Of a stretch of 64,000 nucleotides of DNA, positions 27,484-37,181 are shown in pieces. The stretch lies in assembly GCF_012317385.1 (NCBI RefSeq), contig NZ_CP051144.1, positions 806,001 to 870,000 on the forward strand, written 5' to 3'. Source of the DNA: Romboutsia sp. CE17. Its GTDB lineage: Bacteria; Bacillota; Clostridia; Peptostreptococcales; Peptostreptococcaceae. The notes beneath the pieces were generated by a model. That model saw only the letters and a list, made by a program, of their open reading frames with translations, made no database searches and had not been told where the DNA came from. Both the position numbers and the translations under genes were made by a program. Numbering within the stretch: the first letter of the stretch is position 1; each line of letters opens with the position of its first letter.

Positions 27484-28806
27484 ATGAACTATAGAGATTT
27501 ATTTGATGGTATAGATGAACAAGTACAGTTACCAGATGGTACTTATATAACTCCTATTAATTTTGATAATGGGGCTACAACACCACCTTTAAAAAGTGTG
27601 ACTCAAATAATTTTAGATAATATAAAAAATTATGGACCTATAGATAGAGGTGTAGGCTTTAAGGGTGAATACTGTACAACAATGTTTAGCAAGGCTAGAG
27701 AGGCTTTATTAAGTTTTTTTGGATTAGAAAATTGCAATACACATACAGTAGTATATACTAAATCAGATACAGAAGCCTTAAATATACTAGCAAATATTCT
27801 TATAGAAGGTAAAGAAGACATAATTATAACAACTAGAATGGAACATCATGCTAACGATATACCTTTTAGAAGAGTAGGAAAAATGGTTTACATTGATGTA
27901 GATGAATTAGGTAGGATAAATATAGATGATATAGAAGATGAACTTATAAAAGGAAAAGGAAGGGTTAAGCTTGTAACTGTTACGGGAGCATCAAATGTTA
28001 CTGGATATGTTATACCAGTACATGATATTGCAAGGCTTGCACATAGATACAATGCATTAATAATTGTTGATGGAGCTCAGTTAATAGCGCATAAAAAAAT
28101 AGATATGAAAGGAACCTGTGAAGAGGAATGTATAGACTTTATGACTTTTTCTGCTCATAAGGCATATGCACCTTTTGGTAGTGGCGCAATTATTGGCAAA
28201 AAAGAATATTTGAATAATACAGAGCCTTTTTTATCTGGAGGAGGTTGTGTTTCAGGAGTATTTGATGAAAAAACTATTTGGACTGGAATACCAGAAAAAT
28301 TTGAAGCTGGAACTCAAAACTTCTTTGGAGTAATAGCAATGGCTAAGGCTTTAAGTGATTTACAAAATATCGGATTTGAAAATATAGAAAAGCATGAAGC
28401 TAGAATAAAAAATTACATGATAAATAATATGAAAAAAATAAATAATGTAATTTTGTATGGAGATACAAATTACACAGATGATAGATTAGGAGTAATAGCT
28501 TTTAATGCTAAAGATAGAAATTATGAAGATTTAGCAATAAAAATGGCGACAGAAAAAGGTATTTCATTAAGAGCAGGTAAGTTCTGTGCTCATCCATATG
28601 TATTTAGATTACTAGGAGTAAGAGATTGGGATGCATATAGAGATATAGTCTCTGGAGATTATTGTTATGGAATGGTAAGGGTTAGTCTTGGACTTTATAA
28701 TACAATTGAAGAAGCTGATAAATTCCTAAATCAATTAGATTTTATTGCAAATAGAAAGAATCCAAATCGTAGATACAGAACATCTCATGGAATAATCAGA
28801 TTTTAA
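27484..28806 (+). CDS. class-V PLP-dependent aminotransferase (SufS/Csd-like)
   Basis: 440 residues of fold-type I, class V. NFDNGATTPPL near the start, the cofactor-contact motif DGAQLIAHKKID, and FSAHKAYAPFGSGAI, which holds the PLP lysine, place it with cysteine desulfurase-like enzymes. A later Cys lies in GKFCAHP, where SufS-type enzymes have a different loop. No sulfur-assembly genes are adjacent, so it may be a selenocysteine lyase or another desulfurase-like enzyme rather than the housekeeping one. An ATG at 27460 is rejected because AAGGAGG (27468-27474) lies after it. Confidence 0.88.
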   Translation: MNYRDLFDGIDEQVQLPDGTYITPINFDNGATTPPLKSVTQIILDNIKNYGPIDRGVGFKGEYCTTMFSKAREALLSFFGLENCNTHTVVYTKSDTEALNILANILIEGKEDIIITTRMEHHANDIPFRRVGKMVYIDVDELGRINIDDIEDELIKGKGRVKLVTVTGASNVTGYVIPVHDIARLAHRYNALIIVDGAQLIAHKKIDMKGTCEEECIDFMTFSAHKAYAPFGSGAIIGKKEYLNNTEPFLSGGGCVSGVFDEKTIWTGIPEKFEAGTQNFFGVIAMAKALSDLQNIGFENIEKHEARIKNYMINNMKKINNVILYGDTNYTDDRLGVIAFNAKDRNYEDLAIKMATEKGISLRAGKFCAHPYVFRLLGVRDWDAYRDIVSGDYCYGMVRVSLGLYNTIEEADKFLNQLDFIANRKNPNRRYRTSHGIIRF

Positions 28807-28926
28807 ATAATTTAATTTTTATATTTTTAAATATATTATACAAATTTTATTTGACATAAATATATAATAGTATATATAATTTATTTTTAAAATAATTTTT
28901 TGAATAAAATAGACTAGAGGTGAATT

Positions 28927-30282
28927 ATGACTAATGATATGACAAAGGGAAGTCCCTTAAGAATTTTTATATTATTTTCAATACCATTATTAATAGGAAA
29001 TATATTTCAGCAATTATATAGCATGGTTGATACAATCATAGTAGGTAGATTTGTAGGCGTAGATGCACTGGCTGCAGTAGGTTCTACAGGTTCAATGTTT
29101 TTTTTAGTAAATGGTATGATACTAGGACTTACTAGTGGATTTTCGGTATTAGTTTCTCAAAAATTTGGAGCTAAAGATGAAGAAGGACTTAAAAAATCTG
29201 TAGCAAGTAATATTATATTAACAATAATATCAACAATTATAATTACAGTAGTTGCTTTAGTAGTAAAAAATCCTCTACTTAAGCTTATGAATACTCCAGA
29301 TAATATTTTTAATGATGCAAATATATATATAACTATAATTTTTGCTGGTATATTTACTCAAACAACTTACAATATGGCAGCAGGAATATTAAGAGCTATA
29401 GGGGATAGTAAAACTCCATTATATTTCTTAATAATATCGTCAGTTATTAATATAGTTTTAGACTTAGTATTTATTATTAATTTTAATATGGGTGTTGCAG
29501 GCGCAGCTTATGCTACAAATATAGCACAAGGTATTTCTGGGATACTGTGCTTAGTATATAGTTATAAGAAGTTTAAAGTTTTAAGACTTAAAAGAGAAGA
29601 TTTTAAGGTTGATAAAAGCTATTATACAACACATTTAAAAGTTGGTATACCAATGGGGTTACAATTCTCAGTTACAGCAGTTGGAGTAATTATAGTTCAA
29701 AGTGCTGTTAATGTATTTGGTTCAAATATTATAGCATCATATACAGCATCATCAAAAGTACTTCAATTAGTTATGCAACCATTAATATCATTTGGGGTTA
29801 CAATGGCAACTTATGCAGGTCAAAACTTGGGAGCTAAGAGATTTGATCGTATAAGAAATGGTATGAGTATAATGAATAAGATTTCTATAATAACAAGTTT
29901 AATAGCAGGAGCTATTTTAGTTTTCTTTGGAAAATATTTCGTAATGATATTTATAGAAAATCCAGGTGATGAGATCATTAGGTATGCTCAAGATGTATTA
30001 AATTATTCAGCAGTATTTATGATATTCTTAGGGTTTATATTTGTATATAGAAATGTTTTACAAGGTATGGGAGAATCTTTTGTACCTATGATGGCTGGAG
30101 TTTATGAATTAGTTGCTAGAAGTATAGTTGCTTTCACACTTCCTAAATACATTGGGTTTACTGGGATATGTTTATCAGACCCTATTGCATGGATAGCTGC
30201 GGCTGTTCCTTTAATGATAACTTATCGCAATAGAATTAACAAGATTATAGATGAAGATAAAGAAGAAGGTATTGCTGCATAG
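28927..30282 (+). CDS. MATE family efflux transporter
   Basis: 451 residues and twelve helices in two halves. GSPLRIFILFSIPLLIGNI opens the first half, with QQLYSMVDTIIVGRFVG next, and GIPMGLQFSVTAVG opens the second. MATE pumps export cationic drugs and metabolites using sodium or protons. A GAGGTGAATT precedes the start. The stop codon sits inside the loop of its own terminator. The substrate is unknown. Confidence 0.93.
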   Translation: MTNDMTKGSPLRIFILFSIPLLIGNIFQQLYSMVDTIIVGRFVGVDALAAVGSTGSMFFLVNGMILGLTSGFSVLVSQKFGAKDEEGLKKSVASNIILTIISTIIITVVALVVKNPLLKLMNTPDNIFNDANIYITIIFAGIFTQTTYNMAAGILRAIGDSKTPLYFLIISSVINIVLDLVFIINFNMGVAGAAYATNIAQGISGILCLVYSYKKFKVLRLKREDFKVDKSYYTTHLKVGIPMGLQFSVTAVGVIIVQSAVNVFGSNIIASYTASSKVLQLVMQPLISFGVTMATYAGQNLGAKRFDRIRNGMSIMNKISIITSLIAGAILVFFGKYFVMIFIENPGDEIIRYAQDVLNYSAVFMIFLGFIFVYRNVLQGMGESFVPMMAGVYELVARSIVAFTLPKYIGFTGICLSDPIAWIAAAVPLMITYRNRINKIIDEDKEEGIAA

Positions 30283-30297
30283 CAATACCTTTTTTAT
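30266..30297 (+). terminator. terminator overlapping a stop codon
   Basis: AAGGTATTGCT / AGCAATACCTT hairpin followed by six T. The MATE gene's TAG stop at 30280-30282 is at the tip. Confidence 0.9.
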
Positions 30298-30541
30298 GCT
30301 TGAGTAAGTAAAATGATATCTTTTGTTATTTAGTTATGTTTGCATTTTGATTATACTATAGATTATTAATATTATCTTTGTTTATCTTTAAAAAATGTAA
30401 ACAAACTCTTTCTAAAATTGTATTTCTAGATAAATATACTTATTAGTCGTTATAAGATTTTACAAACTTTAACTTTAAGCAAAATAAGAATAAAGCTATT
30501 TTTATTATAATAATATTCTATTTATATTATCAATACTAGAA

Positions 30542-31375
30542 TTACCTCGAGTCAAGTATTAAATTGAAATCTAGTTCCATAAGTAAAGACATAGATAGAA
30601 GTTTATTAATACTATCTATATGATACTTATAAATAGTGCCATTAGACCAATTTGATTTATCTAAAGGATTATTTTTTAATAGATATAATCCATGAATATG
30701 ATGAAGTAATTGCTCAAATATATTAAAGTATTCTTTAAGCTCAGTAAAATCAGCATCTTTGTTAGCGTATGTAATCTCATCTAAAAGAAGATTATAATAA
30801 TTTTGTAAATCATCAAATATCTCTTCATATTTCCAGTAGTTACTAAAATCATTTTTAGCAACCATTTCAGAGGCAATATCTATACAATCAGCATGAGCTG
30901 ATTTAAAAGCAGAGCATAAATGTTTTAGGTATTTAGGGCGACTTACACCATAATTAACTAGTAAAGCTATTAATAATCCTATTAAGGTATCTATAGTACG
31001 AAAAATAGAATATGTTAAAGGATTATTTTGGCCAATGCCTATAAGTATAGCTGTAAAAGTTACAGATGCAATACCAGCTGAGTCTGATATTTTTAAAGAG
31101 TTACATAAATGTATAATTAGAATAACTCCTAAAGCAGTGGATATAATTTCTCCATGGGTAAGAATAGCAAATATATATCCTACAAAACCTCCAAGTAATG
31201 TTCCTAATATTCTTGTACGAGCATCAGAAACAGAGCTTTTCATTGTATTTTTTATGGAAAATATACACACTGATACCGTATATACTGGAGTTTCTACTAA
31301 TCCAAAATATCCTGCCAACATTGCTAAAAATACGGCTATCCCTGTCTTGATCGTTCTAAGTCCTATTTTTTTCAT
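30542..31375 (-). CDS. aromatic acid exporter / FUSC-type membrane protein
   Basis: 277 residues. The N-terminal 145 hold about five or six membrane helices of the aromatic-acid-exporter (ArAE_1) domain, with the GLRTIKTGIAVFLAMLAGYF opening and RTRILGTLLGGFVGYIFA. The remaining 130 are a cytoplasmic helical domain. Members are thought to export aromatic or other toxic acids, but this has rarely been shown. The nearest ribosome-binding-like AAAGGAG is about 40 bases upstream, so translation initiation may be weak or the start slightly different. Confidence 0.88.
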   Translation of the reverse strand: MKKIGLRTIKTGIAVFLAMLAGYFGLVETPVYTVSVCIFSIKNTMKSSVSDARTRILGTLLGGFVGYIFAILTHGEIISTALGVILIIHLCNSLKISDSAGIASVTFTAILIGIGQNNPLTYSIFRTIDTLIGLLIALLVNYGVSRPKYLKHLCSAFKSAHADCIDIASEMVAKNDFSNYWKYEEIFDDLQNYYNLLLDEITYANKDADFTELKEYFNIFEQLLHHIHGLYLLKNNPLDKSNWSNGTIYKYHIDSINKLLSMSLLMELDFNLILDSR

Positions 31376-31501
31376 ATAGAATTTTAAGGCTTATAAACCC
31401 TTGTATAACTCCTTTCGTAATAGTATCATATACTTTTTTATAATTTATATATAACAATTTTATAAAACATATTTTATTATATACTGTATAGAAGAACTTA
31501 T

Positions 31502-32227
31502 TTATTCAAGATAATATCTGCCAAAATTTTTACTTTTTTTACCATATTGGATTGCTTTTTTAGGACATCTATGGATACAAGCCAAGCATTGTAGGCAATA
31601 CTTATCCCAAAAAGGTTTACCATCTACTAATTTAATACAGTCAACAGGACAAATATCTTGACATAAACCACAAGATACACAACTATTTTCTACTGTAAAT
31701 GATTTTGTATTTCTAGCGTATTTATTAAATAAAGGAGCAACTAATTTTGTTTTTAAAACTGAAAAACTTCCTTTATTTATTTTACAGACAGAATTTTTAT
31801 TACTAACTTCTATACAAATTTCATTGATTATTTTTTCAGCATTTTCAAGTTTAGAATCTATGACTTCCTTTGAATCAATATCTGAACTTATTATATAATT
31901 ATTAGGCATATCAATAGAATAAACACTATTTATTGAATAATTTTTTTTTAGTAACTTACCTATATTGCCAGCTTCGCTATCACAAGTACATATAAGGAAA
32001 GAAAAAGAACATTTTTCAAATTTCAATTCCTTTATAAAATTTAGCATTATTTCAGCAGGAAGCCAAGCGTAAGTTGGACATACAAATCCAATAATTTCAC
32101 CTTCTTTTACGTGGATATCATCACTTTTATTTATATCAATTATATTTACAACATCTTCGTTTAATTTTTTACCTATTTTCTTTGCAACCCATCTTGAGTT
32201 TCCTGTACCAGAAAAATAATAAACCAT
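31502..32227 (-). CDS. EFR1 family flavodoxin-ferredoxin protein
   Basis: 241 residues. The N-terminal flavodoxin-like part begins MVYYFSGTGNSRWVAKKIG, with the FMN phosphate loop. The C-terminal part has two [4Fe-4S] motifs, CVSCGLCQDICP and CLQCLACIHRCP. The EFR1 family fuses these electron carriers and is common in anaerobes. It probably shuttles electrons within the cytoplasm to an unknown partner. GGAGGATATTT precedes the start. A second, divergent member lies at 58.4 kb. Confidence 0.93.
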   Translation of the reverse strand: MVYYFSGTGNSRWVAKKIGKKLNEDVVNIIDINKSDDIHVKEGEIIGFVCPTYAWLPAEIMLNFIKELKFEKCSFSFLICTCDSEAGNIGKLLKKNYSINSVYSIDMPNNYIISSDIDSKEVIDSKLENAEKIINEICIEVSNKNSVCKINKGSFSVLKTKLVAPLFNKYARNTKSFTVENSCVSCGLCQDICPVDCIKLVDGKPFWDKYCLQCLACIHRCPKKAIQYGKKSKNFGRYYLE

Positions 32228-32406
32228 AAATATCCTCCAAAATAAAAGTTTTCTATATTATAACATATAACAAATATGATTTATAACTTAAGAGTTCATA
32301 CCATTTATTAAAGTAATTATCTTGTATTATAAATTATTTAAAAAGTTAATGTTAAGTTAATCTTCTAATATTAAACTTAAGTCATAACTTAATAGGAGGA
32401 GATTAG

Positions 32407-34740
32407 ATGCTTACATTAAAAAATATTAAGAAAAGTTACACAACAGGTAGCTTTACACAGACAGCACTAGATGGTGTGTCAGTAAATTTTAGAAAAAATG
32501 AATTTGTGACCATTTTAGGGCCAAGTGGTTCAGGAAAAACAACGTGCCTAAATGTAATAGGTGGTCTTGATAAATATGATAGTGGGGATTTGATAATAAA
32601 TGGAAGATCAACAAAAGAATTTAAAGACACAGATTGGGATGCATATAGAAATAATAGTATAGGATTTATTTTTCAAAGTTACAACTTAATAAATCATTTA
32701 GATATAATATCAAATGTAGAGATGGGGATGACTCTAAGTGGTGTTTCTCCAAAAGAAAAAAGAGAAAAAGCACTAGAAGTACTTGAAAGAGTAGGTCTAA
32801 AAGAACATGTACATAAAAAGCCCAATCAACTTTCAGGTGGTCAAATGCAAAGAGTTGCTATTGCAAGGGCACTTGCCAATGATCCTGATATAATATTAGC
32901 TGATGAGCCAACAGGAGCACTTGATACAAAAACTAGTGTTCAAATAATGGAGCTAATAAAAGATATAGCAAAAGACAAATTAGTAATAATGGTTACGCAT
33001 AATCCTGAGTTAGCACATGATTATGCAGATAGAATAATAGAATTTAGAGATGGTAATATAATATCTGATTCAAATATATTAGAAGAAGGAGTTCATGATG
33101 GTTCTTACTCATTAAAGAAAACTAGTATGAACTTCTTAACAGCGTTAAAGCTATCTGCTACAAATATTAAAACTAAAAAAGGTAGAACTTTTTTAACAGC
33201 ATTTGCATCAAGTATAGGTATAATAGGAATCGCTGTAATACTTAGTTTATCAACTGGTTTTAAAACAAAAATTGAAGAAGTTCAATCGGATACTTTATCA
33301 GAATATCCAATAACAATAACTCAAAGTTCTCAACAAATAGATGAAGAGACTATTGAAAATATGAGAGGAGAAATGCAAAGTAGTATTACAGGTAATGTAG
33401 AGTATGTTGATAGCGATGAAGTATATTTATATGATATAAGTGATACAATAAAGACTCATGTAAATAATTTTAGTGAAGAATTTATAGAACATCTAAATGA
33501 TATAGATAAAAACATCTGTTCAAGTATTGGATATACAAGAATAGCATCTATGAATCTTATCAGAAAAATAGATGATACTTATAAATCAGTTTCATTTGCA
33601 AGCGAGAATGGTAATTTACCTATGCAATCAGCTACAATATCATCTTACCCAGAGATGATTGATACTAGTAATGGATCTTATATAGAAAAAAATTATGATT
33701 TATTAGCTGGAAAATATCCAACAGAGGATACAGACTTAGTTCTTGTAGTAGATTCTAAAAATAGAGTTGATATAAATCTTTTAAAATCTCTTGGTATAGA
33801 TACAAAAGATATAAGTAGTATAGATTTTGATGAATTAGTTGGGATGGAATTTAAGCTTATAGATAATGATGATTACTATGAAAAAACAAATTTTGGAACG
33901 TATATGCCGACTGATGATTTAGAAAAAGCTTATAAAAGTAAAAATAGTACAACTTTAACTTTAAAAGCTATAGTGCGTTCAAATCCTGATAGTGGAGTAG
34001 GAATATTAGCTAATGGAATAGCGTATAGTGATAAACTTACAGAGCTAGTAGTAGAAAATGGATTAGATTCAGAAATAGTAAAAGCTCAAAAGGACGCTGA
34101 TTATAACGTTCTTACTAAAGAGGAATTAGATGAAAAATCTAAGTCATCTTTAATATCGTACTTAGGTGGAGACTCGACTCCATATGCTATTATGATTTAT
34201 CCTAAGAACTTTGACTCTAAGGATCAAGTTGTAAGCTACTTAGAAGATTATAATAGTAAAATAGATTCAGAAGATGACACAATTGTTTATACTGATTTAG
34301 CTCAAACTATGTCTGATATGTCTGGTGGTATAATGGATGCTATAACAATTGTACTAGTTGCCTTTGCATCAATATCATTAGTTGTTTCTTTAATAATGGT
34401 GGGTATAATTACTTATATATCTGTATTAGAGAGAACAAAAGAAATAGGAATACTTAGAGCGTTAGGTGCAAGAAAGAAAGATATAACAAGGGTATTTAAT
34501 GCAGAAACATTTATAATAGGTACTTGTTCAGGATTATTAGGAATAATTATAGCATGGGGATTAACTTTCCCGATGAATGATATTCTTTACAATATGACAG
34601 AATTAGAAAATATCGCTTATTTAAATCCTCTACATGCAATAATGCTGTTAACAATAAGTGTAGTACTTACTATGATAGGTGGATGGATACCATCAAAATT
34701 TGCATCTAAAAAAGATCCAGTAGAATCTCTTAGAAGCTAA
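32407..34740 (+). CDS. ABC transporter, fused ATPase and FtsX-type permease (MacB-like)
   Basis: 777 residues. Residues 1-225 are an ATPase with Walker A GPSGSGKT, the signature LSGGQMQRVAIARAL and Walker B IILADEPTGAL. A helix near 265-290 leads to a large extracytoplasmic domain (about 290-645), then three C-terminal helices of the FtsX permease (ILRALGARKKDITRVFNAET between them). MacB-like mechanotransmission transporters export peptides or give resistance to them. Directly downstream is a response regulator/kinase pair, the usual arrangement for antimicrobial-peptide detoxification modules. The stretch at 32343-32392 has repeated TTAAGT/ACTTAA words that could bind the regulator. Confidence 0.9.
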   Translation: MLTLKNIKKSYTTGSFTQTALDGVSVNFRKNEFVTILGPSGSGKTTCLNVIGGLDKYDSGDLIINGRSTKEFKDTDWDAYRNNSIGFIFQSYNLINHLDIISNVEMGMTLSGVSPKEKREKALEVLERVGLKEHVHKKPNQLSGGQMQRVAIARALANDPDIILADEPTGALDTKTSVQIMELIKDIAKDKLVIMVTHNPELAHDYADRIIEFRDGNIISDSNILEEGVHDGSYSLKKTSMNFLTALKLSATNIKTKKGRTFLTAFASSIGIIGIAVILSLSTGFKTKIEEVQSDTLSEYPITITQSSQQIDEETIENMRGEMQSSITGNVEYVDSDEVYLYDISDTIKTHVNNFSEEFIEHLNDIDKNICSSIGYTRIASMNLIRKIDDTYKSVSFASENGNLPMQSATISSYPEMIDTSNGSYIEKNYDLLAGKYPTEDTDLVLVVDSKNRVDINLLKSLGIDTKDISSIDFDELVGMEFKLIDNDDYYEKTNFGTYMPTDDLEKAYKSKNSTTLTLKAIVRSNPDSGVGILANGIAYSDKLTELVVENGLDSEIVKAQKDADYNVLTKEELDEKSKSSLISYLGGDSTPYAIMIYPKNFDSKDQVVSYLEDYNSKIDSEDDTIVYTDLAQTMSDMSGGIMDAITIVLVAFASISLVVSLIMVGIITYISVLERTKEIGILRALGARKKDITRVFNAETFIIGTCSGLLGIIIAWGLTFPMNDILYNMTELENIAYLNPLHAIMLLTISVVLTMIGGWIPSKFASKKDPVESLRS

Positions 34741-34751
34741 TTGGAAAATCA

Positions 34752-34799
34752 AAGCAAACTATGATACTATAAAAATAGAATCATGGTTTGCTTATTTTT
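34752..34799 (+). terminator. Rho-independent terminator (possibly leaky)
   Basis: AAGCAAAC / GTTTGCTT outer stem with ATGAT / ATCAT inner pairing and a T tail, between the ABC gene and its response regulator gene. Confidence 0.75.
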
Positions 34800-34836
34800 G
34801 ATATAAATTTACTTGAAAGGGACTAACATATAAAAT

Positions 34837-35511
34837 ATGATTAAGATTTTAATTGTTGAAGACAATGATAATTTAAGAAAAATGATTGATATATATTTAA
34901 GGCAAAATAACTTTGAAACTTATTTAGCTAAAAATGGATTAGAGGCATTGGATATATTAGAAAAAAATGTTATTGACTTAATTGTATGTGATATTATGAT
35001 GCCAAAGATGAATGGATTTGAACTTATTAAAGAATTAAGATGTATTTATGTTGACTTGCCTATAATAATAGTTACAGCAAAAGAATCTAAAGAAGATAAA
35101 ATAGTAGGATTTAAGTTAGGAACAGATGATTATATGACAAAGCCAATAGACTTAGAAGAACTACTTATGAGGATAAAAGCTCTTCTTAGAAGATATAGTA
35201 TAAAAAATAACCATAAACTAAATATAGGGGATGTAGAGTTGGATTATGATAAGCTAAGTGTTACTAAAAATGAAGAAAGTATATATCTACCTAAAAAAGA
35301 GTTTTATTTATTGTATAAATTACTAAGTTATCCAGGAAAAATATTCACACGAATGGAGCTTATGGATGATATATGGGGAATGGATAGTTGTAGTGAAGAG
35401 CAAACTGTAAATGTACATATTAGAAGACTTAGAGAAAAGTTTAAAGAATATAGTGAGTTTGAAATTATAACAGTAAGAGGTTTAGGTTATAAAGTGGAGA
35501 AGAAGGTTTAA
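34837..35511 (+). CDS. OmpR-family response regulator
   Basis: 224 residues. The receiver domain has EDN near residue 8, the phospho-acceptor aspartate in LIVCDIMMPKMNG, and the lysine in DDYMTKPIDLEEL. A winged-helix output domain follows (VNVHIRRLREKF, then TVRGLGYKVE). It overlaps the kinase start by one base and is paired with it. The likely target is the upstream ABC transporter gene. It is a paralogue of the regulator at 55.2 kb. Confidence 0.95.
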   Translation: MIKILIVEDNDNLRKMIDIYLRQNNFETYLAKNGLEALDILEKNVIDLIVCDIMMPKMNGFELIKELRCIYVDLPIIIVTAKESKEDKIVGFKLGTDDYMTKPIDLEELLMRIKALLRRYSIKNNHKLNIGDVELDYDKLSVTKNEESIYLPKKEFYLLYKLLSYPGKIFTRMELMDDIWGMDSCSEEQTVNVHIRRLREKFKEYSEFEIITVRGLGYKVEKKV

Positions 35512-36821
35512 TGACTTTTAAAGAAAGAATTAGAAAGAGTATTAAGTATAAATTTAGAGTAGTTTTTATAATATCTATCGTAGTAGGAAATCTTATATCT
35601 AATTTGATAATAGCTCCTTACTTAAAAGATAGTATAAAAAATATACTAATCAATAGATATGAAGTTATAATATCAAAGTTACGTGAATATAAGGATGATG
35701 AAGAAAAATTAAAGGTATTATTAGATATATATAATGATTTATTTTATAAAATTCAAGTACAAGATAATATTTATAATATTCCAATTGATAAAAATCAAAT
35801 GAATGTTCTTAATAAAGATAATGGTATAGTGTATTTAGCTAATAAGAAAGAGTTTAATATAATAACTAAAATAAAAAATGAATATTATATAATTTCTGTT
35901 GCTAATCATCACATACATTTATTACCAATTGCTTTGAATATATGGATATTGCTAATAACTACCTTAATTTCATTATCAATTATTAGTTTTGCATCAAAAA
36001 AGATAATTGATCCAATAGAAGAATTAGCAGAAGCTACTGACAAAATATCAGATGGTGATTTTAATATAAAAATTAAATCTAAATATAAAATTGAAGATGA
36101 ATTAGGTAAGCTTATAAACAAATTTAATTCAATGGCAACTGATTTAAGCCATTTAGATTATATGCAAAAAGATTTTATAAATAATGTTTCTCATGAGTTT
36201 AAAACACCAATTTCAGCAATAAAAGGATATTTAACTATTTTAAAAAATGAACATATATCACAAGAGGAAAGGTTAGAATATATAAATATTGTTTTAGATG
36301 AAGTAAATAGATTATCAAGTTTATCATCAAATATTTTAGAATTATCAAAGCTAGATAATATGGAAAGTTTTAAAGGAAATCAAAAGTTTTCTTTAGATGA
36401 GCAAATAAGAAATACTGTTATACTTCTTGAGAAAGAATGGATTAAGAAAAATATTAATTTCAACTTAGATTTAAAACCAATATATTATTATGGGAAAGAG
36501 GAGTATTTAAAACAAGTATGGTTAAATATTATAAATAATGCTATAAAGTTCTCTCATGATAATGGAGTAATTAATATTTATTTTAACAAGAATGCTAATG
36601 AAGTTATAGTTATAATTGAAGATTTTGGGTGTGGGATGGATGAAAATACACAAAAGTATTTGTTTAATAGATTTTATCAAGGGGATGATTCAAGAAGTGA
36701 GTTAGGTTATGGACTAGGTTTATCTATATGTAAAAAAATAATTGAATTATCTAGTGGAAGTATAGAAGTAGAGAGTGAATTAAATAAATATACTAGGTTT
36801 ATAGTTAAATTACCTTTTTAA
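35511..36821 (+). CDS. sensor histidine kinase
   Basis: 436 residues. Two membrane helices (about 15-35 and 140-160) bracket a short extracytoplasmic loop of about 105 residues, followed by HAMP (KIIDPIEELAEATDKISDGD), the phospho-histidine in NNVSHEFKTPISAIKGYL, the N box NIINNAIKFS, the G1 box EDFGCGMDE and the G2 box GYGLGLSICKKI. All catalytic boxes look intact. Partner of the preceding response regulator; the signal is unknown, possibly peptide stress judging from the linked ABC transporter. Confidence 0.95.
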   Translation: MTFKERIRKSIKYKFRVVFIISIVVGNLISNLIIAPYLKDSIKNILINRYEVIISKLREYKDDEEKLKVLLDIYNDLFYKIQVQDNIYNIPIDKNQMNVLNKDNGIVYLANKKEFNIITKIKNEYYIISVANHHIHLLPIALNIWILLITTLISLSIISFASKKIIDPIEELAEATDKISDGDFNIKIKSKYKIEDELGKLINKFNSMATDLSHLDYMQKDFINNVSHEFKTPISAIKGYLTILKNEHISQEERLEYINIVLDEVNRLSSLSSNILELSKLDNMESFKGNQKFSLDEQIRNTVILLEKEWIKKNINFNLDLKPIYYYGKEEYLKQVWLNIINNAIKFSHDNGVINIYFNKNANEVIVIIEDFGCGMDENTQKYLFNRFYQGDDSRSELGYGLGLSICKKIIELSSGSIEVESELNKYTRFIVKLPF

Positions 36822-36873
36822 AAAATATAGTAATATTATAAATAAAAAATAAAGATAAGTGGGGAAAAGTTAA

Positions 36874-37067
36874 ATGACAAAACCATCAGTTTATCATAGC
36901 CAAGGATATACTTGTGCAGAAGCATTAATAAAATAATACAATGATGAGCATAACACAGATATACTTATAGCTTTAGGTAGTGGAATGGGAGTTGGAATGA
37001 AAGTAGGAAGTTTATGTTGAGCTGTAAATGCTACTACGAAGCTTTAAATGATATCTTAGAAAAGTAA
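36874..37067 (+). pseudogene. C_GCAxxG_C_C family redox protein relic
   Basis: Begins with a good ribosome binding site (AGTGGGGAAAAG) and reads YHSQGYTCAEALIK, a stop, and ALGSGMGVGMKVGSLC, then a stop in place of Gly, AVNAT, and a shifted ending. These are the first cysteine and the glycine-rich loop of the C_GCAxxG_C_C family, whose full members are about 140 residues with four or five conserved cysteines. The middle is deleted and two stops and a frameshift are present. Confidence 0.7.
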
Positions 37068-37137
37068 ACTAATAATAAAATATAGAATTTTTATCAAGGA
37101 TTTCCATTTGAAAACATTTTATTAATTAATGAGTAAA

Positions 37138-37177
37138 TAAAAAACACCTCAATGTAAATTATTGAAGTGTTTTTTTA
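37138..37177. terminator. bidirectional terminator
   Basis: AAAACACCTCAAT / ATTGAAGTGTTTTTTT hairpin just downstream of the minus-strand propeller gene. Confidence 0.85.
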
Positions 37178-37181
37178 TTTA

